Assembly: GCA_029204225.1 (NCBI GenBank)
Contig: CM055111.1
Coordinates: 13,866,477 to 13,930,476, forward strand
Direction: 5' to 3'
Source of the DNA: Diphasiastrum complanatum
Lineage: Eukaryota; Streptophyta; Lycopodiopsida; Lycopodiales; Lycopodiaceae
Length of the DNA stretch: 64,000 bases
Below are positions 32,483 to 43,369 of this stretch, piece by piece. The notes under the pieces were generated by a model. That model did not search any database, was not told where the DNA came from, and worked only from the letters and a program-made list of their open reading frames with translations. Made by a program: the position numbers and the translations under genes. Each line of letters opens with the position of its first letter. Position 1 is the first letter of the stretch.

Positions 32483-33656
32483 TTAATTCCGCTCTCTCCT
32501 TAGCCTTCTAGCCAGGTGGAGATCCTTCGGGAGTATTGTGACTCTCTTCCCGTGCACTGCACACAAAAATGAGTCCTCAAAGAGCTGCGTTAGGTACATT
32601 TCTGCAGACTCCGGTATTGCGGACACTGCATCTGCTGTAACTTTGTTCCCCAAGGAAAATTCATCGACTATTTCTTTTACAAGCCTCACAAAAGGGGCCC
32701 TAGGGATCAAAAATTTTACGGACTTCTGATAGCTTCGTATATCCTGGAGCCACTTTGTGATCCTGTGCTTCCTACGCGGTCGAGGAGGTGGTGGCTGCAT
32801 CCTGCGGAGCTCCTTTCCAGCCCATGGTGCTGCACGAGGGGCCCGCCTATCCCTGCGACGCTCTACGGTCCTACTTGGCCAGCTACGGCGGAACTTGGAG
32901 GCGGTGAAGGTGGAGGTGGTGGAGGTGGTGGTGGTGGAGGTGGCGGTGGAGGCGGTGGGGGCGGAGGCAGTGGAGGTGGAGGAGGTGGAGGCGATGTTGG
33001 CGGTGTGGGCAGTGGTGATGGCTCCTGAGATGCAGAGTTCCGTCGCTTTGATGTAGACCCAGCCTTGCGAGGATTCTTTCTTTTTCGCTCGTGTGCTCCT
33101 CTCTCTGACCATCTATGGGTCGCCTTCTGCTTCATCCTTGTTGTGGTCGACATCGGGGTGCCCTCATCAGAACCACCCACCAGCAACGACATCATCGGAC
33201 CCATCACCGGGCTGTGACTTGGAGGTGACACGGTGGGTGTGGTGTCCCCCGATATGCCTAAATTTGATGTGTCCATGCCCATTGCTGGTGGAAATGGGTT
33301 GAAGAAAGAATCATTCAGAACCGGCAACTCACCCGATGCCGCAAGCTCCTCATCTAGGAACTTCATTGTTTCCTCCCGCTCAGTTGCCGTCGAGGAAGGG
33401 CATTTTCTCATGTTGACTGCTGCTGCTGCTGCTCAGTCTGGTCCTCCTGTGCAGTTGCTGTATGGGCCATGTCGTCCTCAGCTTCACGTTGAGTGGCCGG
33501 ATCTTCCTGAGATGCTATAGGGTTGCGACTCCTACTCCTGCTTCTGCTCTCCCGTCTCTCTCTCTCATCGAGGGTGGCTAGTGCATCCCTATGGAGCAAT
33601 GCACTCACTCGGGGATCTCTAGCCGTTTGTTTCGTCCGTGCCATTTCCTTTGACAT
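32483..33656 (-). pseudogene. Divergent histone H3-like protein with long linker
   Basis: The reverse-strand gene begins MSKEMARTKQTARDPRV; the second ATG (33642-33644) gives the exact H3 tail tip, with Asp at position 9 and Pro at position 10 in place of Lys9 and Ser10. A Ser/Arg/Gln linker, an Arg/Lys-rich region and a long polyproline run follow. The C-terminal ~88 residues (about 32750-32486) are a histone fold collinear with H3 and gap-free: DIRSYQKS, PFVRLVKEIVDEF, AEMYLTQLFED, LCAVHGKRVTILPKD, LARRLRRERN. About half the fold positions match canonical H3 by eye. Loop 1 has canonical length, unlike CENH3. The reading frame changes at a CAG run near 33410 and again inside the GGT/CCA repeat near 32870-33000. 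These could be indels or very short introns, so the copy may be broken. A TATA box lies upstream. Confidence 0.8.
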
Positions 33657-33771
33657 TGGTTAGCCTTTGAAAACGTATCAGAGAACACGAGAGTTGAAAA
33701 ACAGAGAATTTAAAAAAATTGACACTCTGACACTCAAGGGATGAAGTGGAGAAATGAGGACCCAAGCACCC

Positions 33772-33778
33772 TTATATA
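33772..33778 (-). promoter_or_regulatory. TATA box of the H3-like gene
   Basis: Reverse-strand CTATATAAGGGTG, with TATATAA about 120 bp upstream of the first ATG. The same spacing and near-identical flanks occur at the TATA box of the rightward gene at 30274. Confidence 0.6.
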
Positions 33779-34168
33779 GTGAAGGGTTCTATTTTTAGTA
33801 AGTGCCCCTATAAAAGTTTTGGCATCTTTTCCAAATATAGTATGTTCTTGTCTAGGCTCATGAGTAAAAATCCTTGGACATCCACAAATGTAGTAACAGG
33901 CATATAAAATGTGACAACGCAAAAGTAATGTCAAAACGTAACCAAATATATTAGAATAGAGTCAAAACACAACCAACTAATTGTGTTTTCTATTTTCCAT
34001 TAGATTAAATCCTTTATTCCCATTGGACTCCTAATGTCCCTGTTTGTAAAAATGAAACACATTCATGATCTTTTTCGGCTCGTCTCCGTATCTGCAAAAC
34101 CAGACACAAAGTTAATAATCCTATATTTATTCAACATTATTATTTAAAATTCAGGAATCTGATGAAAA

Positions 34169-35374
34169 TTAGGGACTCACATTTTGTCCATTACGAGTGA
34201 AGACAAAATCTACTAGCACATCAACAAAAGTCAATCCAAGCATATGCCAAAGATCTTCTAGGCTGCACTCCTTATTTATATGAATTTCTCGTATTTCATC
34301 ATGGGGCAAATGTATGGATATCTCCACTTCTTGTTGATTCGTCTCCGCGTCCAGAGGGTCCCATCGGCCATGACCAAACTTATATCGCCTATAAATGAAA
34401 CTTAAGGAGCATGTTTGACGTGAAATATGATACCTTATGGTCATTGTTTCACAAGAGAGCTTACACCTTATTAAATCTCCTTTATGCTCCATTTCCTTTG
34501 AATCCCATGCGACAAATATGTTGTCCAACAATGATGATTCTGTTGCTTTCCATGCCCACATCGTGCTTGTTTCCCTAAAGGGGACCGCCTTAAATATGGC
34601 AACAAATACAGTGATCGGCACAAAGATGCTAGTGTAGACTCGTTTGGATCCGAATGTTGGCTTCATATTACCAATAATCTCTTTGAGAAGTTGCCTCTTC
34701 ATTAATTCAATAGTCAGTTGGTCAACATATGGCCACTCATGAGAATTGATCGCAGGCTCAGAAGTTGGTGCTAATTTGCCTTGGCCAAAGTTTTTTTTTT
34801 GGAACTTCGTACATGTGATCGTAAAAGAAAATGCCCATTTTGATCAGGGCAGAGGATGCCAACCCACCATATATTAGTTCTCCATATTTGGCGTGTATGG
34901 CGGAGAATTTTCCAGTGAAGGACTTCACGTTTTGCCAGTCGAAGCTATTTGAAGGAAAGACATCTGCACTAGGCATTAATGCAACATTATTATCCATTAC
35001 AATGACATAATAATAATTCAAACATAATAGTTAACACAAGAATAAAAGAGGTGAGACCTACAATGTGACTGTATGGTTCTATCAGCAACAGCCACATCCA
35101 ATAAAATATCTCGACGCATGTATACGTGTTGCACATTTGCAAGGTATTCGCCGTTTTGGTCGATCTTGAATTCGTGGATCCTTCCTTTCCAATGGTAGTC
35201 TTGGTTGTTTCGCTTCCTCTTTGCAACCTTGTGAGTTCCTTTGCCCGATGGTTGCATGTAAACCCAGTCAAAAGTTGAAAATGTATGGGGCACCCAATGC
35301 TCATTGGAATCTTTGATGTGTGCAACAATGGAAGCTAGTTGATTCTTGGGCTTCCTTGATTGAGTAGAGGCCAT
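34169..35374 (-). pseudogene. BAH-like domain protein, two exons
   Basis: ATG at 35372-35374 starts MASTQSRKPKNQ. Exon 1 (to about 35060) contains FDWVYMQPSGKG, WKGRIHEFKIDQNGEY, VQHVYMRRDIL and DRTIQSHC. The order 'DWVYm...I..i....G...v.v...R.D......R....SH' resembles a BAH domain, a chromatin-reader fold. The second exon starts after acceptor CTAGTGCAG near 34967 with DVFPSNSFDWQNVK, then GKFSAIHAKYGELIYGGL. An A10 homopolymer near 34790-34800 shifts the frame. The other frame continues with EWPYVDQLTIELMKRQLL and a ~170-residue tail ending at 34169. One lesion only. The BAH reading is by eye and moderate; the tail is unknown. Confidence 0.45.
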
Positions 35375-35476
35375 AATGGATGATGTAATGATAATGTAGG
35401 ATATGCAAAATAGTGTGTAGATCTTCAGATAAGGTGAACCAAAATAAAAAAAATAGAATATCTGTGGAGTATACAG

Positions 35477-35590
<114 letters not shown>

Positions 35591-35599
35591 CGTTTAGAG

Positions 35600-36150
35600 A
35601 GAGACTACAAAATGAGAGAGAGATGAGAGATACAAGCTTGTGAACATTCAAAATTTGAAATGAGGACTAGGCTCACTTAGGATAACGATGCTAGTAGATA
35701 GACAGGCTAGTTGATGCTAACTTGTAGGCATAGTTATTGCTTTATCTAGGGTTAATGTAGGGTTAATGTTAGAGGTGTACTTTGTGGGCCTACACTTGAT
35801 TTAATCTGCACCATTGAATTTGCCATGTCATATGGACCATTCCCTCGCACATAATGTATGTCAGAAACTCTACAAGTGCAGCTGAAAAGCCTTTATTTTT
35901 ACATATGAGACAATAAGCTACATGACAGAAAATGGGTATAATCAAAGGTGTCATTGGATGTGGTCAGACGGTGTGGCGTCCCAATTCAAAGCTCGAAGGT
36001 GTTTTTTCTTCATGGCCAAGTATATTTGTTGGGGATTCTCACTATCTATTATTATCACTCTGTAGTTTTCAGATTTGTTACTTCAGATGGATCGAATCCC
36101 ATTAGAGAATCAAAGTTTAGTCTAGAAAATCGAACCGATCCAGACAGCCT
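35600..36150. other. No gene seen
   Basis: Short non-coding segment between the gene block and the next copia relic. It contains a doubled GTAGGGTTAATGT motif (about 35750-35780) and nothing else notable. Confidence 0.35.
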
Positions 36151-37670
36151 CCATCCTGATTTATGGATGATCTAGCCTATTATTTTGTGCAGAAACCAAA
36201 CACTATTTCAGAGGCAATGTCAACACCTGATGTTAATCAATGGAAGGCTGCAATGGACACAAAATTTGATTATTTGATCAAGAATCAAACGTGGATTGTA
36301 ACTGAGGTGCCATAGGATCAAAATCTGATTCCATGCAAATGTATATTCAAAGCAAAGTATGATGCTGAAAGAAGATTAAATCGATACAACGCCAAGCTGG
36401 AAAGCTTCTCCTAGATTCCAGATCTGGATTATTACAAGACCTTCAGCCCTATTGTTAAGCATGCTTCAATTTATTACTTCTTTCCTATGTAGTTGCAACA
36501 GATCATGAAGTCCACAAAATGGATGTCCAGATAGCTTTCCTTAACAAGACTATCGAAGAGGAGATTTATATGTCGTAGCTAGAGGGATACAAGCTGAAGA
36601 ATAAGGAGCACCTTGTGTGCAAAATCCATAAGGCTCTGTATGGTCTGAAACAATCACCAAGAGCCTGGTTTCAGAAGATTAACGTATTTCTAATCGAGAA
36701 TGGTTTTATTCCAAACTCGGTAGACTCAAATGTCTATTTCAAGTCTGTATAGGATTCCTTCATAATCATCATTCTTTATGTAGATGATAAGTTATTGTTT
36801 AGTAACCATCTGAATTTGTTGAAAAACACCAAATGCATGCTATCACAAGAATATAGGAGGATGACTGAGCCCATTACTGTCTCGAAATTCAAATTTTTCG
36901 AGTTTGATCCAGTAGACAGATTTTTATCAGTCAACAACGATATCTCACCAACGTGCTGGACAAATATGGAATGACCAACTGCATATTTGTCTCTCGACCT
37001 TGGTTTGAAGCTGTCAAAGGAGAAATGTCCTCAAACTGAGACATGAAGGAGAAATGACTCACTAATGTATGCAATGCTCGATCAACTCTCTTGGTCAGTT
37101 CCTATCAAATCCAAGGCCAACGCATTGGAAAGCTCTCATGAAGGTCATGAAATACGTCCAAGCCACAAAGCATCTCAGCATCTGTTACAGAGGCAGCTAA
37201 TCTATCAATGTCCTCAAAGGTTATATAGATGCAGATTGGGCAGGAGATATCGACACCAGAAGATTTCCTTCTGGATTTGTGTTCTTGTTAAATGAAGGCC
37301 CAATCTCATGGAACAGCTGAAAACAGACTTCAGTAGTATTATCATCAACCGACTCAGAATACATAGCTGCCACAAATGCTACCAAGGAGGCGATTTGGCA
37401 AAGGAACCTGCTTGCAGATATTGACCTTGCCCAGCCGCAGTCAACAACCATCTATTGTGATAATCAAAGCAAAATTGCACTATCTTCAAATCCGAGATTT
37501 CATTCTCAAAGCAAGCATATCAAAATCAGGTATCACTACTTTAGAGAGAAAGTGCAAATCAAGGAAGTGTCATTGGTTTACTGTAGGATAGATTTTATGG
37601 CAGCAGATTACTTCACGAAAGCACTAGAACCTGAAGATCGAAGTTTTTTAAGATCCACATTAAGGGGGAG
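36150..37670 (+). pseudogene. Copia reverse transcriptase-RNase H relic
   Basis: 3' half of a copia polyprotein. Reverse transcriptase motifs in order: WKAAMDTKFDYLIKNQTW, KMDVQIAFLN, LYGLKQSPRAWF (about 36634-36670) and YVDD (about 36778). RNase [31 protein letters not shown], then HSQSKHIKIRYHYFREKV and ADYFTKAL. The frame is broken by several stops (for example near 36315 and 36577) and shifts. A polypurine tract TAAGGGGGAG (37661-37670) abuts the 3' LTR. The gag, protease and integrase are absent. Confidence 0.85.
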
Positions 37671-38360
37671 TGTTGGATTTGAATGCTCAGGCCCAAATCC
37701 ATTCGTTAATGAGCATCCTAAAAGATGTATATACTTATACTAGAAAACCAAAAAAAAGGTGACTCGAATTTTTAAGCAAAAGATCGAAATTTGAAATGAG
37801 ATTTTCTCATACCAAATCGACTCAACTCGACTCGTTTTTTTAGAATTTCTCGATACCGGATCGATTCGACTAGAGTCGTGATTTCTCGAGCCATTGTATA
37901 TTTTTGATACATGGTATTATTTGATACTGTCAACCAGAAATCCGACCCATGTCGCGACGTTGATAGTCCACCTACTCTGTAAATACATTTATGGTCAGAA
38001 TGACGGCTACCTACTATAGGACACAAATATAGTAAATTAATGTCATGTTTTCAAGGTACTGATCACTGAAATCTAATAATCAATGTGAATCTACAATGAA
38101 ATCAACAGCCTGATCGAATTTATTTTATTCGGTGGGCATTACTCTGTAGCTAACTAGTTTTTGCTCAACAATATTCAGCTGAAACTTATTCTTTGATACA
38201 CAGCCTCGCGCTATTGCTTCAAGCTATTGTACCCATTTTTCAATCAATCAGAGTGCAAGTTTTTGTCTACACTACTAATTTCTTCTATTGCGCATTGCTA
38301 CTGTTCATTCATCTTGATTATTTTGCTGGTAACTGACGCACTTCCGATCCACAACCAACA
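37671..38360 (+). mobile_element. Copia 3' LTR, 690 bp
   Basis: Begins TGTTGG directly after the polypurine tract and ends CCAACA, a perfect 6-bp inverted pair with TG...CA ends. The right half resembles 9480-9790. No 5' partner is in the window. Confidence 0.75.
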
Positions 38361-39169
38361 TGATGACAAAAAAAAAGAAATGACATGGAGACCCATTTTT
38401 TTCAAATCTTTTAAGTTTTTTTTTTTAAAAAATATCCAAATTTAAAATGCTTCAAATAATTATATTGTAATGTTAAAAAAATATTGTATTTTGGAAGAAA
38501 ATTATTCAAGCTACAAAATTCTGGTCAATAGATTTCCACAAATAACTTAAAATTAGCTTATATGAAATAATAATACTATTCAAAATAAAATCATCATATA
38601 CACACCCTATAAAATAACTAGAATTTATTTTTTGCTTATTTAAAACAAAAGTTATCATTTTTTGTTTTGGAATTTTAAAAGTTTTTTAAATTACAATTCT
38701 TGTATTAAAAAAATATTTTTTAAATTATGATAAAATTTTAATCAGTATTTTTTAAAGTTTTAAATTTCTTAAAATCTTTACTTATACCTATGTAAGTTCA
38801 TTGAATATTTAAACATTAAATAAACACAAATGAAATTACTTTACAATAGTTGAGATTAAATGATTTGTGAAAATATTTAAATCATCCTGAAAAAAATCTT
38901 TTCATTTCTTTAAATTTCTAACAATAGTTTTTTTTATAAAAAACATTATAAAAACACATCCAAAATTAAAATATTATAAACTTGACAAATCGTTTCAATT
39001 TTAGTTTTGGTTATGATTATCAATGTTAAAATTTTTAAAATATTTCAAATTCTTAATTTTAAATCATTTAAAAACAAATTTAAAAATATTAAGTCAATAA
39101 AAAAGATTTCAAAACACAATACATCAAAAAATATAAACGCAATTATTTTTTGAAACAAAAGAGAATTTC
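38361..39169. other. Very AT-rich spacer
   Basis: About 800 bp of AT-rich sequence without coding potential, 3' of the methyltransferase-like gene. Confidence 0.5.
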
Positions 39170-41984
39170 TTATTTCCAAAAATCATCGAGGTCATTTACA
39201 TCTTTTTCTTTTTCTTGAGTAGCCACTGTAGTTTCAAGTGACACCTCTTCTACAGTTTTCTCGACTACCGTAACCACATTATAATCTTGAACCAAGACAT
39301 CAGCAAATTTTCCTGTATCGCCTACTTTTCTGCTAGCAGGAGGCTGAGGTTCCTTGGACAAGGGAATTACTGAATCCTCGTTATCTAGACTCTTTCCCAC
39401 CTCAAATAGTTCATCTGACAAAACTGAAAGAGATTTCATTCTCATTTTTATAAAATCAACTAAATTTTAGCATCTAAATTTACTGCAGCAACATGTCTAC
39501 CTTTCCGAATAGCACATGTGCTCGTAGTGCCGCTATCGCTAAATAAATCCAAAATCCGATCAGTTGGGTGAGAATAAATATCAATTAAATGATTAATTAA
39601 TTGTTGTGGCTTTTGGTAGGGACAAGTCACAGAATCCGTCATTGGATTCTTTAGTTTCTTGGTCACGACTAGATATTGGAACAAATTTCCAAAACTTGTC
39701 AGTCCGAAAGTGTTGTAATGAAGCATCGAGCGTTTGCTATCCAATGAATGATAACTGATGGTTATGTATTCTATTTCATTGCAAAGTCATGCTCCTCTCG
39801 AGTTTCTAACATTGGGCTTGTACCTGACATGGAACATTACAAGTAAAATAAATTAAAAAATTTAAAATATAATTATGAATTAAAATACGAATTTATAATT
39901 CAAGAACTTAAAAACTTACCACACAACATTTTCCATTCCCACTTTACAAAAAGTTAGTAGAGCTTTATGTACTGATGCTGACTGCCAAGAAGAATGAAAA
40001 ATAACAACTCTCCAAATTGGAGAAGTTGTGACTTCGAGAAAACTCTGCATGAAACTATGATTTTCAGTGAATTTGAAGGGGAAATCGTCATTTAATGATT
40101 CTTTTATCGGAAATCCATATGGTATATCGACAATGCAGAGTGTATAAGACCTTTTTTAATTTTTTTTTTAAAAATTTCTCTACAATCACTCTCCTCAACC
40201 GAGTAAAAACATGGTTGATCATCGACACTTTTGGGAAGGTAGGTCTTTAATGGATCCTCCTCCGCAACAATGGTCTCACCCCGTGCTAATCTCTCCCTGT
40301 CCCTTTTTTCTGCTTTTGCCTTCAGAATATCTCTCTTGAATTGCTCTAGAAAGACTTTGTTTTTCTTATCTTCGGGAGACTGAAAAAGAAAAAACTATGC
40401 TTAGCATGGGAGACATAAAATATAAAATAAAATAGGAGACTTAAAGTATCAAAAAAAAATAATTAAATAAAAAAAAAGCTATGTTTCGCATAGGAGACAT
40501 AAAATATAAAAAAGAAACAATCAATAAGCACCTATGCTAAGCATGGGTGAAATAAATACCATGTCTCTAAACAAAATCAGAAATGGACTCAAAGATTCAT
40601 TTCGGCTGCTCTCAGGATAAAGCCTTTGACACTCTTCGAAATCTTGACAATTTAACCCTGTCACAAGGGCTTCTTGAACTTTCATAAATAATTTATGCCT
40701 GCATTTAAAAAGTACAATTGCTAAAAGTCCAACAAAATCATGAAAATCACTTTATTACAAAAAGTAACATGAAAATAAATATTTAGATTATGACTATTAC
40801 CTTTGAAATTCTTTCCTCATTTCTGCCAAAGAAAGTTGACCATCGGCAACTCTAGAAAGAACTTTAAATTTTATTTTTAAGTTATGTACATTTGGCCTGT
40901 CTCCTATTATTGGGTCTACAGGTGGCCTATCACATTGATTTATGTCTAATATCAAAGTTGTTTTTTTTAAACTTTTTTGTTTTATGAATATCTTCTCTTG
41001 ATTTAGCAAGCTCAAAACTATCTTGTAAGGGACGGATGGAGGCACCAGGTAAAGACATCGACGGTTCGGTCGAGGCTTTCTTGCTTTCAGCAGATGGAAT
41101 GGACTTGTGGCGATGTGTAGCCACGGTCTTTGGGCATGACTTAGGTCTAGTGGGAGAGGACTCAGAAATATTATGAGATCTTTTTTTTTTTTGGGATGAG
41201 AGACAACTACAGTATCATCCTCAACGTTTTCAGAGGCTAGCTTTGTGACCCGAGCAATAGTAAAAGCAGGCTTGCGAGGTCCAATAGATACACCTTTTGA
41301 ACTCCATAATGAGTAGACCCGATCTTTCCCCTCAACAAAAGCAGCTAGAACCATTTTTAAGCATTGCTTCATGCTTTGGACATAAACAAAAAACAAGTTT
41401 AAAATATAATGAGTAAAGGCATTTGTACTGGCTATGCTCACAACACATGAAACTCAATTCACAAAAAGATTTTTACTTAAAAGTTCATAAAATTTTATAT
41501 TTAGTAACCATTATGCTAAGCATGGAACAAATGTAAACATACATGAATAAAAATATGTTTTATAATTACACACCAAAGTAACTAGAGCTTTATCAAAATT
41601 GGCTTTGATGGCCTCGTCCTAGCAAAGTTGAATCTTTACCATACTCTCGTTCAGAATGAAAATAGAACGAGACCTATCCGTCTTCTTTACAAGCACGTTC
41701 ACAAAACCTTCTTCCTCATCCTCATCTGGTTGATCAACAAGTAATCTTCTTTGAATTTTGAACTGTGAGTCTCCCCTGCCGGGCTTCTCAGCTAAATGAA
41801 TAAAAAACTCAGACAACTTTGTGTTATTGGCCCCTCTGGTGAAGTAGTACATGAATTTTTTCTTATCTTTCAGTGGAATATCTTGAGGTTTACTCGAAAT
41901 TTTAAAAGAACTCCTCGACATTTCGAAGATTATCAGAGACATTTGAAAATCTGCAGAGAAAAAGATTCTTTGGGAAAATTTCAA
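39170..41984 (-). pseudogene. Multi-exon beta-class DNA methyltransferase-like gene
   Basis: Reverse-strand gene for a protein related to the N4/N6 (DPPY) family of amino-methylating DNA methyltransferases. Exons by splice signals: ~41984-41573, 41373-40801, 40698-40560, 40379-39920, 39823-39465, then a tail to 39170. Four junctions have GT/AG, and the frame holds across the last three. Exon 1: basic/acidic N-terminus. Exon 4: LCIVDIPYGF, a DPPY-type catalytic motif with Ile replacing the first Pro, then IWRVVIFHSSW. Exon 5: CPYQKPQQLINHLI and ILDLFSDSGTT, the FxGxG-type AdoMet motif with Asp replacing the first Gly. DPPY before FxGxG is the beta-class order. Lesions: TAG (41619-41621), two opposite frame changes at homopolymers in exon 2, a shift near 40150, TGA in exon 5 and a shift near 39462. 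Family fairly sure; substrate unknown. Confidence 0.7.
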
Positions 41985-42170
41985 GCATTATCTTAATGAA
42001 AATACCGAAAACTTTAAATAGACAAGTAGTTTTTGTAAAAAATCTCTAAAACTCATAACTACAAATTCAACACATTTTCTTATTAAAACATCTCAAAAGT
42101 TTCACTTTTCTCAGACTAAGCCTTGTAAAACGAGAAAAATACGAGTAACGACCTATGTTGGGCATGGGTT
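41985..42170. promoter_or_regulatory. Putative divergent promoter region
   Basis: A 186-bp gap separates the leftward methyltransferase-like gene and a rightward acidic ORF. A TTTAAA box is present on the reverse strand near 42013. The right edge has a diverged copy (CTATGTTGGGCATGGG) of a motif repeated in the gene's introns. Confidence 0.3.
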
Positions 42171-42440
42171 GTGTTCGGGTCCCTCCTTGGATTATTGGAA
42201 AAACCATCATCCTCCACTCGTCATCAACAAAGAAAAACTAATTTACAAGGTTTTCTGTCAATATTAGACGCGGATTCTGAGGAAGATATGCCAGTTGACT
42301 TTAATGAAGAAGACAGGTCTTCCACTTCATCAGCTGAAAATGAGAGTGTTGATACTATGTCAAGTTCTGAATTGAGAGACATTAGTGAAAATTCCTTAGA
42401 AAATGTATTTAAAAAAAAAAGAATGTGCAAATATAATTGA
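42171..42440 (+). CDS. Small acidic, Ser-rich ORF, unknown
   Basis: An open frame of about 89 codons (VFGSLLGLLEKPSSSTRHQQ, then an Asp/Glu/Ser-rich body and a basic end KKKRMCKYN). No ATG starts it in this frame, so it would be an internal or last exon. The composition, acidic middle with a short basic tail, is typical of disordered nuclear proteins. It points away from the methyltransferase-like gene. No family recognised. Confidence 0.25.
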   Translation: MFGSLLGLLEKPSSSTRHQQRKTNLQGFLSILDADSEEDMPVDFNEEDRSSTSSAENESVDTMSSSELRDISENSLENVFKKKRMCKYN

Positions 42441-42685
42441 AGATGTTTTGTATTTCAATGGGATTTCGAGTTTCAAAAATCATTTGCTATCTTAAATTAT
42501 TATTTCATTTGTAATTATGATGGATTTACAAAGTTTCCAACAAAAAATTTGTAGTTCTTTATTTAAAATATGCATTTTTTGGCTTTTTTTAAAAATAAAA
42601 TTTAGAGATTTATTAAAAAAATTCATGATTTTGGCCTAAAACTAGGACCATTAAAAAACACCAAAAAAGATTACTCTTTTTCAGG

Positions 42686-43330
42686 TCAAAGTCCCAAAAC
42701 AAATGTCATCATCATCAACCCAAATAACAGAAGAGTTACTCTTGTATTTATCACCACAACAACACTTGAAGAAGGGGTTTTTTTCCAGTTCCATATGCGG
42801 GCTTGATGGAGATGCATACGGTTGAAACCAGTTTTAAAGTGTCCTCTGACCCTGGCCCAAGTTTCCTCGGAAAAACAACGTGAAGGTTCAAACTTGTTCA
42901 TTCGGATGATGGTGTCAAATGCAATAGGAGTCTCTAGAGAAGTATTTTTATGCAGAGCGACAAGACTACATGTTTGTACCTCTCTATCAGTGAGATGAGT
43001 AAGCATGATCCAAAGTTCAATGGGTAGGGGAGCGAGAAAATTCACCGTAGGAAGGCTCCAAAGTTTGAAGGAAATGAGTTCAGATTCAAATTCGATAGTT
43101 CAGTTGGGAACCATCGGAATTTGGCAACTTTTGGACTGGCAAAATTCATAAGCGGACTGGTCACCAATGTCACAATTATCTTGGGAGAATAGCTCAATTT
43201 GTGATGCGCTATCCTCATCAAGATCATCAACAAAGACAAGTGATGTGGAGATAAAGGTGTCAAGGATGGGCGAATTGGCAGGCTCAGTAGAATCAATCCA
43301 AGGGCAGAGATAATGATGAGACCTTTTCAC
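42686..43330 (-). pseudogene. Unknown protein beside the methyltransferase block
   Basis: Reverse-strand frame of about 215 codons broken by one TAA at 43100-43102; the frame is the same on both sides. The N-terminal part is acidic (VFVDDLDEDSASQIE). The second part, from FLAPLPIELWIMLTHL through FDTIIRMNKFEPSRCFSEE to WARVRGHFKTGFNRMHLHQA, looks like a folded domain rich in Trp, Phe and Arg. Not recognised. It may belong to the same element as the methyltransferase-like gene, with which it shares strand and level of decay. Confidence 0.35.
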
Positions 43331-43369
43331 CCATGGTAAAGATGGTCACCATAAGACTAATCATTGCTC

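Noticed and set aside
32757-33056. Plus-strand Gly/Val-rich ORFs opposite the H3-like gene
   Set aside because: They are the complement of the GGT/CCA-type repeat that codes polyproline on the other strand; the composition alone keeps them open.
32483-33112. CENH3 (centromeric histone) as identity of the H3-like protein
   Set aside because: Loop 1 has the same length as canonical H3 (no insertion), the C-terminus ends at the canonical position, and the tail tip is the canonical H3 one, which CENH3 proteins usually lack.
39170-41984. Dam-type methylase of a DIRS retrotransposon
   Set aside because: No tyrosine recombinase, reverse transcriptase or split repeats were seen nearby, and the motif order fits the beta class (DPPY before FxGxG).
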